Assembly: GCF_000769405.2 (NCBI RefSeq)
Contig: NZ_CP053442.1
Coordinates: 62,001-126,000, forward strand
Origin: Rhizobium brockwellii
GTDB lineage: Bacteria > Pseudomonadota > Alphaproteobacteria > Rhizobiales > Rhizobiaceae
Length of the DNA stretch: 64,000 nucleotides
Direction: 5' to 3'
Shown here: one piece after another, positions 8,523 through 18,086 of the stretch
Numbering within the stretch: position 1 is the stretch's first letter
How the letters are laid out: each line of letters opens with the position of its first letter
The notes under the pieces: generated by a model
What the model saw: only the letters and a program-made list of their open reading frames with translations
Told to the model about the DNA's origin: nothing
The model's database searches: none
Translations under genes and position numbers: made by a program

Positions 8523-10133
8523 TCACGATTGCAGCGCGGTATCGCCCCAGTTCGAGACAGCCCAGCGCGGGTTGTTCGAGACGTTGAGCACGGTGTCGCG
8601 CGCAACAGTGATGAAGCCCCATTCCGCAACGTTGATCAGCGGCAGATCGGCGACGACCAACTGCTGGAACTTGCGGTAGAGATCGGTGCGCGCCGCCGTG
8701 TCGATGGTTTCGGATGCCTGCAGGATGATCTTGTCGAGTTCCGGATTGACGTAGCCACCCTGGTTGGAGAAGGGCACGCTGGCTGGCGTCCCGGACTGGA
8801 CGAGAATGGTGGTGGATATCGCCGGATCACCGCGGAAGACCGGCGGGCCGACGGCGAGATCGAAGTCGTGATCTGTATAAACAGCTTTCTGGTGCGCGGC
8901 CGCATCGGCGTTGACGATCTCGGCATTGATGCCGATCACGGCCAGCGCCTGGCGAAGGTAATCGCCGAACTGGCGGGTTTCGTTGAAATAGGGCGCGGGG
9001 CGAAGCTTCAGCGTGAATCGGTTGCCGTCTGCCCCTTGCTTGTATCCTGCCTTGTCGAGGATGTCGTTGGCGGCGGCGGGGTTGAAATCATACGCCGCGA
9101 CATCCGGCGTGTAGAACTGCGGCGCATTCTTCGGCACGGGACCGGTGGAGGCGGCGGCGTAACCGAGAAAGATCGTGTCGACCACGAATTTCTTGTCGAT
9201 CGCCTGGGCGATCGCCTGGCGCACCCTGAGATCGGCCAGCTCCTTGCGGCGGTGATTGATTTCGACGACGAGTTGATAGGTCAGTGCCTCATAGCCCTTC
9301 GAAATCACCTTGATGCCGGCGACCTTCGAGATGCGGTCGAGATCGGCGAGCGGCACAGCCGAGAAGGCGGCAAGCTGAATTTCCTCGGCTTCGAGCGCCG
9401 AGCCCGCTGCTTCGCGATCGGGCAGCACGCGGAAGACGATCTCGTCGAGTTTCGGCTGCTCCTTGTCCCAGTAATTCTCGTTGCGCGTCAGCCGGTAATA
9501 TTCGCCGGGCTTGTGTTCGGCGAACTTGAACGGACCGGTGCCGGTCAGCGTGTTGTTGGCCGGGCTGGTGGTGATATCGGTACCGTCGAAAATGTGCTTG
9601 GCGACGACGCTGGTGACAACAGGCAGGGCGTTGCGGATCAGCTGGAACGGCGTCGGCTTGGAGAAGCGGAAGATGGCGGTGTAATCGTCAGGCGTATCGA
9701 CGGCTTCGAGATTGGCGAAGACCAGGCGGCCAAGATTCTGCAGCGGCTTCCAGACGTTGAGCGCCGAGAAGGCGACATCGACCGAGGTAAACGGCTTGCC
9801 GTCGTGCCAGGTGACGCCATCGCGCAGTTTGAAGGTGACGGAGAGGCCGTCATCCGAGCCCTCCCAGGAGGTGGCAAGGCGCGGCGCAAGCCCGTCCTTG
9901 CCGTCGAACGACGCTTCGGCCAGCGGCTCGATCACCTTGCTTGCGACGAAGAAGACGCCGTTCGAGGCGACGATCGCAGGATTGAGGTTCTTCGGCTCGG
10001 AATCGGCCGCAACGATCAGCCGGCCGCCGGCGGGAGCAGCTTGCGCAAGCGCCTGCCGGGCGAGCGCCGTAGAAGCAAGCAGCAGGGCTGTGCCCTTCAT
10101 CAGCGTGCGCCGCGAGATAGATGATACGGTCAT
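8523..10133 (-). CDS. ABC transporter substrate-binding protein, family 5 (peptide type), Tat-type signal
   Basis: The 536-residue protein starts with a twin-arginine-like leader (SRRTLMKGTALLLAST, cleavage probably after ALAQA). The mature part follows SBP family 5 order: LIVAADSEPKNLNPA, then WEGSDDGLSVTFKLRDGVTWHDGKPF, later YDFNPAAANDILDKAGY. It is the periplasmic receptor for the peptide-type importer encoded downstream. A strong ribosome-binding site (AGGAGGGG) precedes ATG 10133. Family 5 receptors take peptides, nickel, glutathione, opines or other organic ligands. Neighbouring monooxygenases suggest a small organosulfur or amino compound, which is inference. Confidence 0.93.
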   Translation of the reverse strand: MTVSSISRRTLMKGTALLLASTALARQALAQAAPAGGRLIVAADSEPKNLNPAIVASNGVFFVASKVIEPLAEASFDGKDGLAPRLATSWEGSDDGLSVTFKLRDGVTWHDGKPFTSVDVAFSALNVWKPLQNLGRLVFANLEAVDTPDDYTAIFRFSKPTPFQLIRNALPVVTSVVAKHIFDGTDITTSPANNTLTGTGPFKFAEHKPGEYYRLTRNENYWDKEQPKLDEIVFRVLPDREAAGSALEAEEIQLAAFSAVPLADLDRISKVAGIKVISKGYEALTYQLVVEINHRRKELADLRVRQAIAQAIDKKFVVDTIFLGYAAASTGPVPKNAPQFYTPDVAAYDFNPAAANDILDKAGYKQGADGNRFTLKLRPAPYFNETRQFGDYLRQALAVIGINAEIVNADAAAHQKAVYTDHDFDLAVGPPVFRGDPAISTTILVQSGTPASVPFSNQGGYVNPELDKIILQASETIDTAARTDLYRKFQQLVVADLPLINVAEWGFITVARDTVLNVSNNPRWAVSNWGDTALQS

Positions 10134-10256
10134 GACCCCTCCTGATCGGTGAAATTCGGGTGCCCATATTCAGGGCGAAATGCAAATTGTCATAGAGGTT
10201 AGATTCGAATGGTTGGACTGGGCGAGATATTTTTTTGTCACCCAGCCATTATTCGC

Positions 10257-11654
10257 TCAGCCGTTGGCCGCGACACGTGCCGGCTCGCCGAAGAGATTGC
10301 GATAAGCGGCACCGGGATGCGGCGCGACGAGCCGCGGCCCCGCTCCCCCAAGTTTTTCCCGCAGCGTTCCCTTGGCGTAGTCGGTCTTGTAGACGCCGCG
10401 CTTCTGCAGTTCCGGCACCAGCAGATCGACGGCATCCTCGAAACTCTCGGGCGTCACGGCATAGGCAAGGTTGAAGCCGTCGACATCGGTGTCCTCGATC
10501 CATTCCTGCATCAAATCGGCGACCGTTTGCGGCGAGCCGACGAAAACAGGGCCGAAACCGCCGACGCCGACCCAGTCGGCCATTTCGCGCACCGTCCATT
10601 CCTTGGTCGGATCGATTGTCGTGAAGGTCTCGACGGCCGATTGCACCGCATTGGTATGGCAGTGCCGCAGCACTTCGTCCGGCCCGAACTGGCCGAAATC
10701 GATGCCGGTCCAGCCGGAAATCAGCGTCAGCGCGCCTTCGAAGGAGGCGTATTTGCGATATTCGTTGAACTTGCGCTGCGCTTCCGCATCGGTCTCGCCG
10801 AGAACCACGGTCTGCAGATTGAAGGCGAGGATTTCGCGCGGGTTGCGGCCGATACGTTCGGCCGCCTCGCGGACATTGGCGACGTAGCGCTTCAGCACGG
10901 GCTTTGACGGAGATGCGACGAAGATGCATTCGGCATGGGCGCCGGCGAAATCCTTGCCGCGGCTGGAGGCGCCGGCCTGATAGAGCACCGGCGTGCGCTG
11001 CGGCGAGGGTTCGCTCAAGTGAATGCCGGGCACGTTGAAATGCTTGCCGGAATGGCGGATCGGGTGGACTTTTTCTGGATGGGTGAAGATGCCGCTTTCC
11101 CGGTCGCGGACGACCGCGCCGTCCTCCCAGCTTCCCTCCCAGAGCTTGTAGCAGACCTCGAGATATTCCTCGGCGAGATCGTAGCGGTCATCATGCTTCG
11201 TCTGCGCCGGCTGGCCGATATTGAGCGCGCCGCTGTTGAGATAGGAGGTGACGATATTCCAGCCGACACGGCCTTTGGTCAGGTGGTCGAGCGTCGATAT
11301 GCGGCGGGCGAAGGTATAGGGATGCTCGAAGGAGAGCGACGCCGTCAGGCCGAAGCCGAGGTGCTCGGTCTCGTAGGCCATGGTTGGGATCAGTTGCAGC
11401 GGGTCGTTGACCGGCACCTGAGCCGAATGGCGAAGTGCGGCATCGACATTGCCGTTCAGCACATCGTAGACGCCGAGCACGTCGGCGATGAACAGCCCGT
11501 CGAACTTGCCGCGCTCCAGAGTCTTTGCCAGATGCACCCAGTAGTCGAGATCCTTGTAGGTCCAGGACTTGTCGCGCGGATGGCGCCAGAGCCCCGGCGA
11601 CTGGTGTCCGACGCAATTCATGTCGAAGGCGTTCAGCCTGATTTCGCGGGTCAT
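10257..11654 (-). CDS. LLM-class flavin-dependent monooxygenase (NtaA/SnaA/DszA type)
   Basis: The 465-residue TIM-barrel protein has the landmarks of this luciferase-like group: FDMNCVGHQSPGLWRHP at the N-terminus, LERGKFDGLFIADVLG, SFEHPYTFARRISTLDHLT, then GRVGWNIVTSYLNSGALN, and VLYQAGASSRGKDFA. Members use FMNH2 from a separate reductase to oxidise nitrilotriacetate, pristinamycin, sulfones or alkyl thioethers. It lies between the peptide-type and ribose-type importers in one minus-strand run. No flavin reductase is nearby, so reduced flavin must come from elsewhere. A second enzyme of the same family is encoded at 18396-19730. Confidence 0.9.
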   Translation of the reverse strand: MTREIRLNAFDMNCVGHQSPGLWRHPRDKSWTYKDLDYWVHLAKTLERGKFDGLFIADVLGVYDVLNGNVDAALRHSAQVPVNDPLQLIPTMAYETEHLGFGLTASLSFEHPYTFARRISTLDHLTKGRVGWNIVTSYLNSGALNIGQPAQTKHDDRYDLAEEYLEVCYKLWEGSWEDGAVVRDRESGIFTHPEKVHPIRHSGKHFNVPGIHLSEPSPQRTPVLYQAGASSRGKDFAGAHAECIFVASPSKPVLKRYVANVREAAERIGRNPREILAFNLQTVVLGETDAEAQRKFNEYRKYASFEGALTLISGWTGIDFGQFGPDEVLRHCHTNAVQSAVETFTTIDPTKEWTVREMADWVGVGGFGPVFVGSPQTVADLMQEWIEDTDVDGFNLAYAVTPESFEDAVDLLVPELQKRGVYKTDYAKGTLREKLGGAGPRLVAPHPGAAYRNLFGEPARVAANG

Positions 11655-11671
11655 GTCTTTTTTCCTTGGAA

Positions 11672-12733
11672 TTAGGGATTGCTGCGGCCGAGGCCGTAGG
11701 TCAGCGCCAACGCGCCGACGAGCACGGCGCCCTTGACGAAATCCTGGGTGTAGTAAGGGGCGTTCAGCATGGTGAGGCCGTTCAGCAGCACGCCGACGAA
11801 GACGGCGCCGGCAATGGTGCCGAGCACGTTTGGACGCCGCAAGTTGAAGACGGCAAAGCCGATCAACGCGGCAGCGACCGAATCCATCAGCAGCGAGCCG
11901 CCGGAGGAAATGTCGCCACGCCCGACGCGGGCGGCGATCACGATGCCGCCGAGCGATGCCAGCGTGCCTGAAATGACATAGGCGAGCGTCTTCAGCCGCA
12001 CCGTCGAGGCGCCGGCAAGCCGGGTCGCGACCTCGTTGCCACCTGTTGCAAACAGCAGCCGACCGATGCGGGTGCGTTCAGTGAGGATGAAGAGCGCGAT
12101 GGCGACCGCCGCCATCAGCACCACAGAAACGGGCAGGGCTCCGAGGATGCTGTAGCGGCCGATCAGCAAAAAGGCCGGGTCGTAGGCGCCGGTCGCTTTT
12201 GAGCCGTCGGGCAGGGTGAGGCCCGCAGAGATCGACCGGCCGGCTGTCGGGATCAGCTGCAGGCCGGAAAGCAGAAACATCATCGCCAGCGTGGCGAGCA
12301 GATCCGGCACCTTCAGGCGGACGATGAGGAAGGCGTTGACGAGGCCGATCAGGGCGCCAAAGGCGAGCACGAGCGGCACCGTCGCATAAGCATCAAGGTG
12401 CCAGACGATCATAGCGTAACTCGCCGCCATCACGCTCGATGCGGCGACCGCGCCGATCGACAGGTCGAAACCGCCGACAGCCAGTGTGACGGTGACGCCG
12501 GCGCCGAGAATGGCGACGACGGACACCGCCTGCAGGATGCTCATCAGATTGGCGATGTTGATGAAGGCGGGTTGGGCGATGGCGAAGCCGACGACGAGCA
12601 GTGCCAGCAGGATGAACACCGCGCCCGCCCGCAGGAACGCCCCGAGGGCGGCGAGACGGCCGTGATCGGCTTGCGGCGATGCCTTCGGCCGGGCGCTTGG
12701 CTGTGGAAGAGTGTCGTCGTCGATCGTCGTCAT
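11672..12733 (-). CDS. Ribose-type ABC transporter permease (RbsC-like)
   Basis: This 353-residue integral membrane protein has about ten hydrophobic segments and the RbsC/XylH pattern: NIANLMSILQAVSVVAILGAGVTVTLAVGGFDLSIG in order, with the diagnostic GGFDLSIGA, and the C-terminal RVGRGDISSGGSLLMDSVAAALIG. A charged cytoplasmic N-terminus of ~35 residues precedes the first helix. ATG 12733 overlaps the ATPase stop by 4 bp. It works with the ATPase upstream and, presumably, the binding protein encoded divergently at 14446. Confidence 0.92.
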   Translation of the reverse strand: MTTIDDDTLPQPSARPKASPQADHGRLAALGAFLRAGAVFILLALLVVGFAIAQPAFINIANLMSILQAVSVVAILGAGVTVTLAVGGFDLSIGAVAASSVMAASYAMIVWHLDAYATVPLVLAFGALIGLVNAFLIVRLKVPDLLATLAMMFLLSGLQLIPTAGRSISAGLTLPDGSKATGAYDPAFLLIGRYSILGALPVSVVLMAAVAIALFILTERTRIGRLLFATGGNEVATRLAGASTVRLKTLAYVISGTLASLGGIVIAARVGRGDISSGGSLLMDSVAAALIGFAVFNLRRPNVLGTIAGAVFVGVLLNGLTMLNAPYYTQDFVKGAVLVGALALTYGLGRSNP

Positions 12734-14211
12734 GCGGATATTCCCTGGATAGCGGAGGCAAGAGCAGCATCTGCCGCGGGCCTCAGCACGTGGCGGTCGA
12801 TGACGAGGATGCGGTCGGCCACCTCATAGGCCTCCTCCGGGTCGGAGGTCGCAATCAGCGTCGCCCGGTCTCTGCGGGCGCGGATTGCCCGGATGATGTC
12901 ATGACGGGCGCCGACGTCGACACCCTGGAACGGTTCGTCGAGCAACAGCAGCCGGCTCGGTTCCGCCTCCCAGCGGGCGATCACCGCCTTCTGCTGGTTG
13001 CCGCCGGACAGCGACCAGATCGAGGCGAGCGGGCCTGCGGCCTTGATGCCGAGACGAGTGATCGCCTGTTCGGCCTCGCGTCGCTCGCGGCCGCCGACCA
13101 GGAAACCGTGCGGATACCATTTGCCAAGATGCGGCAGGCTGATCGTCGCCGACAGCGAATGGCCGGGCCATGCCGGCGGCATCAGTGAGGAACGGTGACG
13201 GTCTTCGGCGGCCATGGCGACACCCGCCGCAATTGCCTCAGCCGGGCTTTTCGGCCGATAAGGCCGGCCATCGAGGAACATCTGGCCGCCGGCAAGCGCT
13301 GTCACGCCGAAGATCGCCTGGAGCAACCGGCTTTTACCGGCGCCGAGCACGCCTGTTACCGCGACCACCTCGCCTTCATGCAACGACAGGTCGATGGGTG
13401 CGCCCATCGGCAATAGGCTGATGTCGCGCATCTCGAAAATCACTGGTCCGGTCGCAGGCCGCGCATCCGGCCGGGCTGCCTCCAGTCGACGGCCGATCAT
13501 CGTCTCGATGGCGCTCGAAAAATCGATCGGCCGCTCGAAGGTGCCGATGACGCGGCCGCCGCGCATAACGAGCGCGCGGTCGGCGATGGCTTCGAGGTCG
13601 GCGGTACGGTGCGAGATATAGAGGATAGCCAGGCCCCGCTCGCGAAGCTTCAGCAGAATATCGAAGAGGCGGCGACTTTCCTCTCCGGAAAGGCTCGCCG
13701 TCGGCTCGTCGAGGATGAGGAGGTCGGCGCGGTTGGCAAGCGCGCGGGCGATCGCCACCAGCTGCCGATCGGCGCTGGCGAGGTCACCAAAATCGCGGTC
13801 CAGCGGCAGGGTGAAGCCGGCGGCATCGAGCATGGACTGCGCGGCACGGCGGATGCCAGCGCGCGAGACGAAGAAGGGTGTGCTGCGATCGGCAAACCGG
13901 TTGAGCAGCAGGGCATCGGCAACGGTCAGACCGGCCGCGCCGACGAGATCCGTCGACTGATGCACTGTGACGACACCGGCCCTTGCCGCTTCGGCCGGGC
14001 TACGCGGCGCAAATGGGCGGCCATCGAGGCTGACCGTGCCGCCATCGGCCGGAAGCACGCCGGAGAGGATCTTGACCAGGGTCGATTTGCCCGCGCCGTT
14101 TGCGCCCATCAGCGCCACGATCTCACCGCGTTCCATAGAAAAATCAGCGCCGGCAAGCGCCCGCGTCGACCCGAAACTGCGGGTGATATTTTCAATGTGA
14201 AGAAGCGGCAT
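12730..14211 (-). CDS. Ribose-type ABC transporter ATPase with two nucleotide-binding domains (RbsA-like)
   Basis: The 493-residue protein has two tandem ABC domains. Domain one has Walker A GANGAGKST (36-44), a degenerate signature LASADRQLVAIARA and Walker B LLILDEPTASL. Domain two has a Walker A-like GVLGAGKSR (287-295) and a canonical LSGGNQQKAVIARW. In classical RbsA the second P-loop usually lacks the lysine, so retention of Lys here is a small peculiarity. Start 14211 (MPLLHIEN) fits the family; an in-frame extension to 14277 has no support. It is the first gene of the minus-strand run and is divergent from the cognate binding protein. Confidence 0.92.
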   Translation of the reverse strand: MPLLHIENITRSFGSTRALAGADFSMERGEIVALMGANGAGKSTLVKILSGVLPADGGTVSLDGRPFAPRSPAEAARAGVVTVHQSTDLVGAAGLTVADALLLNRFADRSTPFFVSRAGIRRAAQSMLDAAGFTLPLDRDFGDLASADRQLVAIARALANRADLLILDEPTASLSGEESRRLFDILLKLRERGLAILYISHRTADLEAIADRALVMRGGRVIGTFERPIDFSSAIETMIGRRLEAARPDARPATGPVIFEMRDISLLPMGAPIDLSLHEGEVVAVTGVLGAGKSRLLQAIFGVTALAGGQMFLDGRPYRPKSPAEAIAAGVAMAAEDRHRSSLMPPAWPGHSLSATISLPHLGKWYPHGFLVGGRERREAEQAITRLGIKAAGPLASIWSLSGGNQQKAVIARWEAEPSRLLLLDEPFQGVDVGARHDIIRAIRARRDRATLIATSDPEEAYEVADRILVIDRHVLRPAADAALASAIQGISA

Positions 14212-14445
14212 CGATAGTGTCCAGGAGTGCATTCGAAGCGGGAGTGTGCCCTGTCCGGGCGGTCGAACTCCAGGCACGCCTTTCCGCTACGAGCCACGCT
14301 CAGGAAACAAAGAATCTCCCGCAGCCGGTAAAATCGGATCATTTACTCTACTAAAAACATAGAGATTATATCTAATAATTCAACGCGTCGCAGGGACTTC
14401 CAGACCTGTCAGACGACGCCCCGATTTGCTAGAAGGAACGCGACG
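14212..14445. promoter_or_regulatory. Divergent intergenic region with AT-rich core
   Basis: This 234-bp gap separates the divergent ribose-type ATPase (minus) and binding-protein (plus) genes. Its centre, about 14335-14385, is far more AT-rich than its surroundings and probably carries back-to-back promoters and a regulator site. I could not assign a specific -35/-10 pair or operator. No local LacI or LysR gene is an obvious regulator for this island. Confidence 0.5.
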
Positions 14446-15492
14446 ATGAAATCCCTCGCACGGCTCGCACTCTCTGCCGCCGTCATTCCGTTCATTTTCA
14501 TTCAAGGCGCAAAAGCCGACGGATTGTCTGGCGCTCCTGCCCCTTTCGACAAGGGCGGCGTCAAAGTAGCGCTGATCAGCTACATCTCGGCCGGCGATTT
14601 CTTCCAGGCATACCAGGCAGGGGCTGAAGCTCAGGCCAAGGCGCTGGATATCGATCTGCGCATCTTCCCCGGCCGGCAGGATGCCGCCGAGCAGCGCGAA
14701 CAGATCCTGCAGGCGATCAATCTCGGCGTCTCCGGCATCGTCATCGATCACGGACTGCCGGAATCGCTCGGCGACGTCGTGCAGCAGGCGCTCGACAAGG
14801 GCATCAAGGTCGTGGCCTTCGACGTCAACCTCAACAATCCCAAGATTCCGCAGGTGGAACAGAGCGATCACGAACTCGCATCATTGGCGCTTGAACAGGT
14901 GGTGAAGGACAACGGCAACAGTTTCAGCGCCGGCTATGTCTATGTCGCCGGCTTTGCGCCGCTCGACCGCCGCAACGAGGCCTGGGACAAGTTCAAGACA
15001 GACAATAAAGGCGTGGTCGAAAAGGCCCGTTTCGGCAATGTCAGCGACACGACGGCGACCTCGACCGCCGACCAGGCGAAGGCTGTGCTCACCGCCAATC
15101 CCGATATTTCGGTCGTCTTCGCCCCCTATGACGAATTCGCCCGCGGTGTGAAGCTCGCCGCCAACGACCTCGGCATATCAAACAAGCTCAAGATCTATTC
15201 GGCCGACGTCTCGACGGCCGATATCCAGGAAATCACCGAGGAAGGCAGCCCGTGGGTTGCGACCGTCGCGACCAATCCGGCCGTCGTCGGCGCCGTCTCC
15301 ATCCGCGCCGCAGCCCTCGAAATCGCTGGCCAGACGGTTCCCCACCAGATCACGATCAAGCCGACACTTCTGACACAGGAGAGCCTGCGCGCGGCCAGCG
15401 TCAAGACGATCGAGGAACTGGCTGCGAAGATCCCGGCCTTCAGCACGAGCGATGCGGCGACCGCCAGCTGGATTCCGGACAAGCTTTTCTGA
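14446..15492 (+). CDS. Ribose-type (periplasmic binding protein 4 fold) ABC substrate-binding protein
   Basis: The 348-residue product has a Sec-type signal (LARLALSAAVIPFIFIQGAKA) followed by a type I periplasmic-binding fold: KVALISYISAGDFFQAYQAGAEAQAK, then GVSGIVIDHGLPESLGDVVQQALDKGI, VVAFDVNLNN, and a late DVSTADIQEITEEGSPWVA. This is the receptor expected for the ATPase and permease encoded divergently at 11672-14211. A ribosome-binding site (AAGGAACG) precedes ATG 14446. The ligand is unknown. The fold normally binds sugars, but the neighbours point to an oxidisable, possibly sulfur-containing compound (inference). Confidence 0.9.
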   Translation: MKSLARLALSAAVIPFIFIQGAKADGLSGAPAPFDKGGVKVALISYISAGDFFQAYQAGAEAQAKALDIDLRIFPGRQDAAEQREQILQAINLGVSGIVIDHGLPESLGDVVQQALDKGIKVVAFDVNLNNPKIPQVEQSDHELASLALEQVVKDNGNSFSAGYVYVAGFAPLDRRNEAWDKFKTDNKGVVEKARFGNVSDTTATSTADQAKAVLTANPDISVVFAPYDEFARGVKLAANDLGISNKLKIYSADVSTADIQEITEEGSPWVATVATNPAVVGAVSIRAAALEIAGQTVPHQITIKPTLLTQESLRAASVKTIEELAAKIPAFSTSDAATASWIPDKLF

Positions 15493-15569
15493 GGAGGTCA
15501 CCCTCGATCCTTCCGGCGGGGGCCTCGTCTCCCGCCGGATCATCTTTTTGGAGAATTGGAGTTCCGCCT

Positions 15570-16778
15570 ATGAGCCAATCCAATGTCGTCTTCGCGACCA
15601 GCCGCAACCCGACGCGGGAAGACCTGTTTGCCCGTGCGGAGGATATCTCTGCCGACCTTTCCAGGCGCGCCGCAGACCTCGATCGCGAAGGCCGCCCGCC
15701 GCTTGGCGAAATCGTCAAATTGAAGAATGCCGGCCTGCTCAATGCGCTGCATCCCCGTGAGATCGGCGGCGGTGGCCTCGATTGGGTCGACGGACTGAAG
15801 CTGGTGCGCATTCTCGCCCGTGGCGAAAGCTCGATCGGCCAGCTGCTCGGCTACCACTATGTCAATAGCCAGTACATCTATTGGGCCCTTGATGCCGCAC
15901 GCGCCCATGCGCTGGGCAGCGATACGGTCGCCAGGAACCTCTATTGGGGGGCGGCCGTCAATCCGCGCGATCCCGGGCTGGTGCTTACCCGTCGCGGCAA
16001 CGGCTATGTGCTGAACGGACGCAAGTCCTTCTCCACGGCGGCGCGGGTCTCCGACTACATCAATGCCAATGCGGCGCTCGACGACAAGATCGCCGGCTTC
16101 GCCGTGCCGACCAATCGTCCAGGCTACGTCGCCAACGACGACTGGGACAATATCGGCCAGCGTCTGTCCGACAGCGGCAGCGTCGAGTTCCGCGACTTCC
16201 CGGTTTACGAGGAGGATTTCGTCGGCGCGCCGGCAGCAGCCGATGCAGCACCTCCGGTGCTTTCGACCTTCAACACGCCGTTCATTCAGCTGGTCTTCGT
16301 CAACTTCTACCTCGGCACCGCCGAGGGTGCGCTGCAGGCGGCCGTCGATTACGTCCGCAACACGACCCGGCCGTGGATAACCTCCGGTGTCGAGCGGGCA
16401 GCGGATGATCCCTATATCCTCGAACGCGTCGGCGAATTCACCGCCGCGCTGAAGGCCTCGGCGGCCCTTGCCGATAACGCGGCATCAGCCGTGCAGGCGG
16501 GCCTTGCCCGCGGCCGCGACGTCACCGCGCGTGAGCGCGGCGAGGCGGCGGCTGAAGCCTATGCCGCCAAGGTCCACGCCACCCATGTCTCGCTCGACAT
16601 CACCTCGCGCGTCTTTGAACTGACGGGCGCGCGCTCGACGGCCGATAAATACCGCTTCGACCGTTTCTGGCGCAATGTCCGTACGCACACGCTGCACGAT
16701 CCGGTTTTCTACAAGGCGAAGGAAGTCGGTGAATTCGTGCTGAACGACAGGATACCGGAGGTCAGCCTCTATAGCTGA
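15570..16778 (+). CDS. Acyl-CoA-dehydrogenase-fold monooxygenase (SfnB/DszC-like)
   Basis: The 402-residue protein has the three-part acyl-CoA dehydrogenase fold. It begins with a helical domain (LNALHPREIGGGGLDWVDGLKLVRILARGESSIGQLLGYH), continues with a beta domain (GYVLNGRKSFSTAARVSDY) and a C-terminal helical domain ending RSTADKYRFDRFWRNVRTHTLHDP. The last motif is characteristic of the SfnB/DszC flavin-monooxygenase branch and not of true acyl-CoA dehydrogenases. That branch uses reduced flavin and O2 to oxidise sulfur compounds. ATG 15570 follows GGAGTT; an in-frame extension reaching back to 15252 only reads through the end of the binding-protein gene. It is cotranscribed with that gene. 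Confidence 0.85.
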   Translation: MSQSNVVFATSRNPTREDLFARAEDISADLSRRAADLDREGRPPLGEIVKLKNAGLLNALHPREIGGGGLDWVDGLKLVRILARGESSIGQLLGYHYVNSQYIYWALDAARAHALGSDTVARNLYWGAAVNPRDPGLVLTRRGNGYVLNGRKSFSTAARVSDYINANAALDDKIAGFAVPTNRPGYVANDDWDNIGQRLSDSGSVEFRDFPVYEEDFVGAPAAADAAPPVLSTFNTPFIQLVFVNFYLGTAEGALQAAVDYVRNTTRPWITSGVERAADDPYILERVGEFTAALKASAALADNAASAVQAGLARGRDVTARERGEAAAEAYAAKVHATHVSLDITSRVFELTGARSTADKYRFDRFWRNVRTHTLHDPVFYKAKEVGEFVLNDRIPEVSLYS

Positions 16779-16802
16779 GGCGGCCATCTTTCATCAAAAG
16801 CA

Positions 16803-16836
16803 AAAACCCCACTGCCGGCACCGGCGGTGGGGTTTT
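16803..16836. terminator. Bidirectional intrinsic terminator between convergent genes
   Basis: A near-perfect 16-bp stem (arms AAAACCCCACTGCCGG and CCGGCGGTGGGGTTTT, one G-U-type mismatch, CA loop) lies in the 78-bp gap between two convergent SfnB-like genes. Its A- and T-rich edges let it serve both strands. Confidence 0.85.
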
Positions 16837-16856
16837 CGGTTGAAAGAGGGGAGATT

Positions 16857-18086
16857 TCAGAGCGCGCCGTTCTTCGGCGGCGTTACGCCGTTCAAATGGT
16901 AGTTGCCGACGACGTGGTATTTCCAGCGCACGGGATCGTGCAGCGTATGGGTGCGGGCATTGCGCCAATGGCGGTCGAGGTTGAGGCCAGCCTGCACCGA
17001 CGAGGTCCCGGCAAGCTCGAAAAGTGTGTTTGAGGCCTCGAGCGCCACTTCGGTGGTCAGCACCTTGGCGGCGGCAACCGCAAGCGTCGCCGCGACCACC
17101 TTTTCCTCTGTCGTCTCGACCTGCGCGGCATCGACCTTGTGCCCGGCGCGCTCCACCAGAGCCGTTGCGGCTTCCAGCCGGATGGCGATCTGGCCGACTT
17201 TGGCGATCGTCAGCGGATCGTCGGAGGCACGGTCAAGGCCGCTATCCATCCAGGGGCGCGATTTCGTCCTGACGAACTCCAGCGTTTCAGCAAAGGCCGC
17301 CCGTGCGATACCGAGATCGACACCAGCATGGATGATCTGGCCGACCGAGCCGATCGTCGTCGGCCGCTCGAAACCCTTGTGATGGAAGACCACGGAATCG
17401 GCGCTGACATAGACATTCTCGAGGATCGTCGTGCCGCTGCCGGTGGTGCGCTGGCCAAAACCGTCCCAGTCGTCGACGATCTCGACGCCTTCAGTACCCT
17501 TCGGCACGAAGGCCATAGTCAACCGGTCCTCCGGATCGAGTGCGAAGATGGTGATCCAGTCGGCGAAGAGGACGCCGGTCGAATAGAATTTGCGGCCGTT
17601 GATCCGGTAACCCGGACCGTCGCGGGTAATGCGCGTGTTGTAGTGGCCAACCGTCTTGGTGCCGCGCTCGGACAGCGCATTGCCGAAACGGTCGCCGGCC
17701 AGCACGCGGCCGAAGAAATAGCGCTGCTGCTCCTCGCCGCCGTCGGTTCGGAGCGCCTCGAGAATATAGAAATGGTTCTGCGGGATCTGGCCGATCGAAC
17801 CGTCCGCCTCAGACAGGATCGCAGTGATTTCGGCAAGCACGGCGTTGGAGACGTCAAGCCCGCCATATTGCGCCGGCACGGTGATCGCCAGAAGGCCGGA
17901 CTGGGCGAGAAGATCGAGTTCGCTAAAAGGCAGGATCCTGTCGGCATCGCGCTCGGCGGCGCGGGCGGCAAATTGTGCCGCCAGTCTGCGGGCAGTGGCG
18001 ATCGCCTCATCATCGCTGCCGATACGGTCGGCCACGGGCCGGATCTGATCTGCTTGCCTTAGCACGGTGTTCATCGATGTCTCCAA
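16857..18086 (-). CDS. SfnB-family sulfur acquisition oxidoreductase (acyl-CoA-dehydrogenase fold)
   Basis: The 409-residue protein matches SfnB-type enzymes along its length: RPVADRIGSDDEAIATARRLA near the N-terminus, SGLLAITVPAQYGGLDVSN, ADGSIGQIPQNHFYILEALR, GRKFYSTGVLFADWITIFAL, and the C-terminal LNLDRHWRNARTHTLHDPVRWKYH. The family is linked to dimethylsulfone/methanesulfonate and other organosulfur use under sulfate limitation. It is clearly related to the neighbouring 15570-16778 product but diverged. The start may be ATG 18086 or the ATG four codons downstream. It is divergent from a second LLM monooxygenase. Confidence 0.88.
   Translation of the reverse strand: METSMNTVLRQADQIRPVADRIGSDDEAIATARRLAAQFAARAAERDADRILPFSELDLLAQSGLLAITVPAQYGGLDVSNAVLAEITAILSEADGSIGQIPQNHFYILEALRTDGGEEQQRYFFGRVLAGDRFGNALSERGTKTVGHYNTRITRDGPGYRINGRKFYSTGVLFADWITIFALDPEDRLTMAFVPKGTEGVEIVDDWDGFGQRTTGSGTTILENVYVSADSVVFHHKGFERPTTIGSVGQIIHAGVDLGIARAAFAETLEFVRTKSRPWMDSGLDRASDDPLTIAKVGQIAIRLEAATALVERAGHKVDAAQVETTEEKVVAATLAVAAAKVLTTEVALEASNTLFELAGTSSVQAGLNLDRHWRNARTHTLHDPVRWKYHVVGNYHLNGVTPPKNGAL

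Noticed and set aside
8406..10124. 572-codon plus-strand open frame
   Set aside because: It is the antisense of the family 5 binding-protein gene, which has a signal peptide and strong ribosome-binding site.
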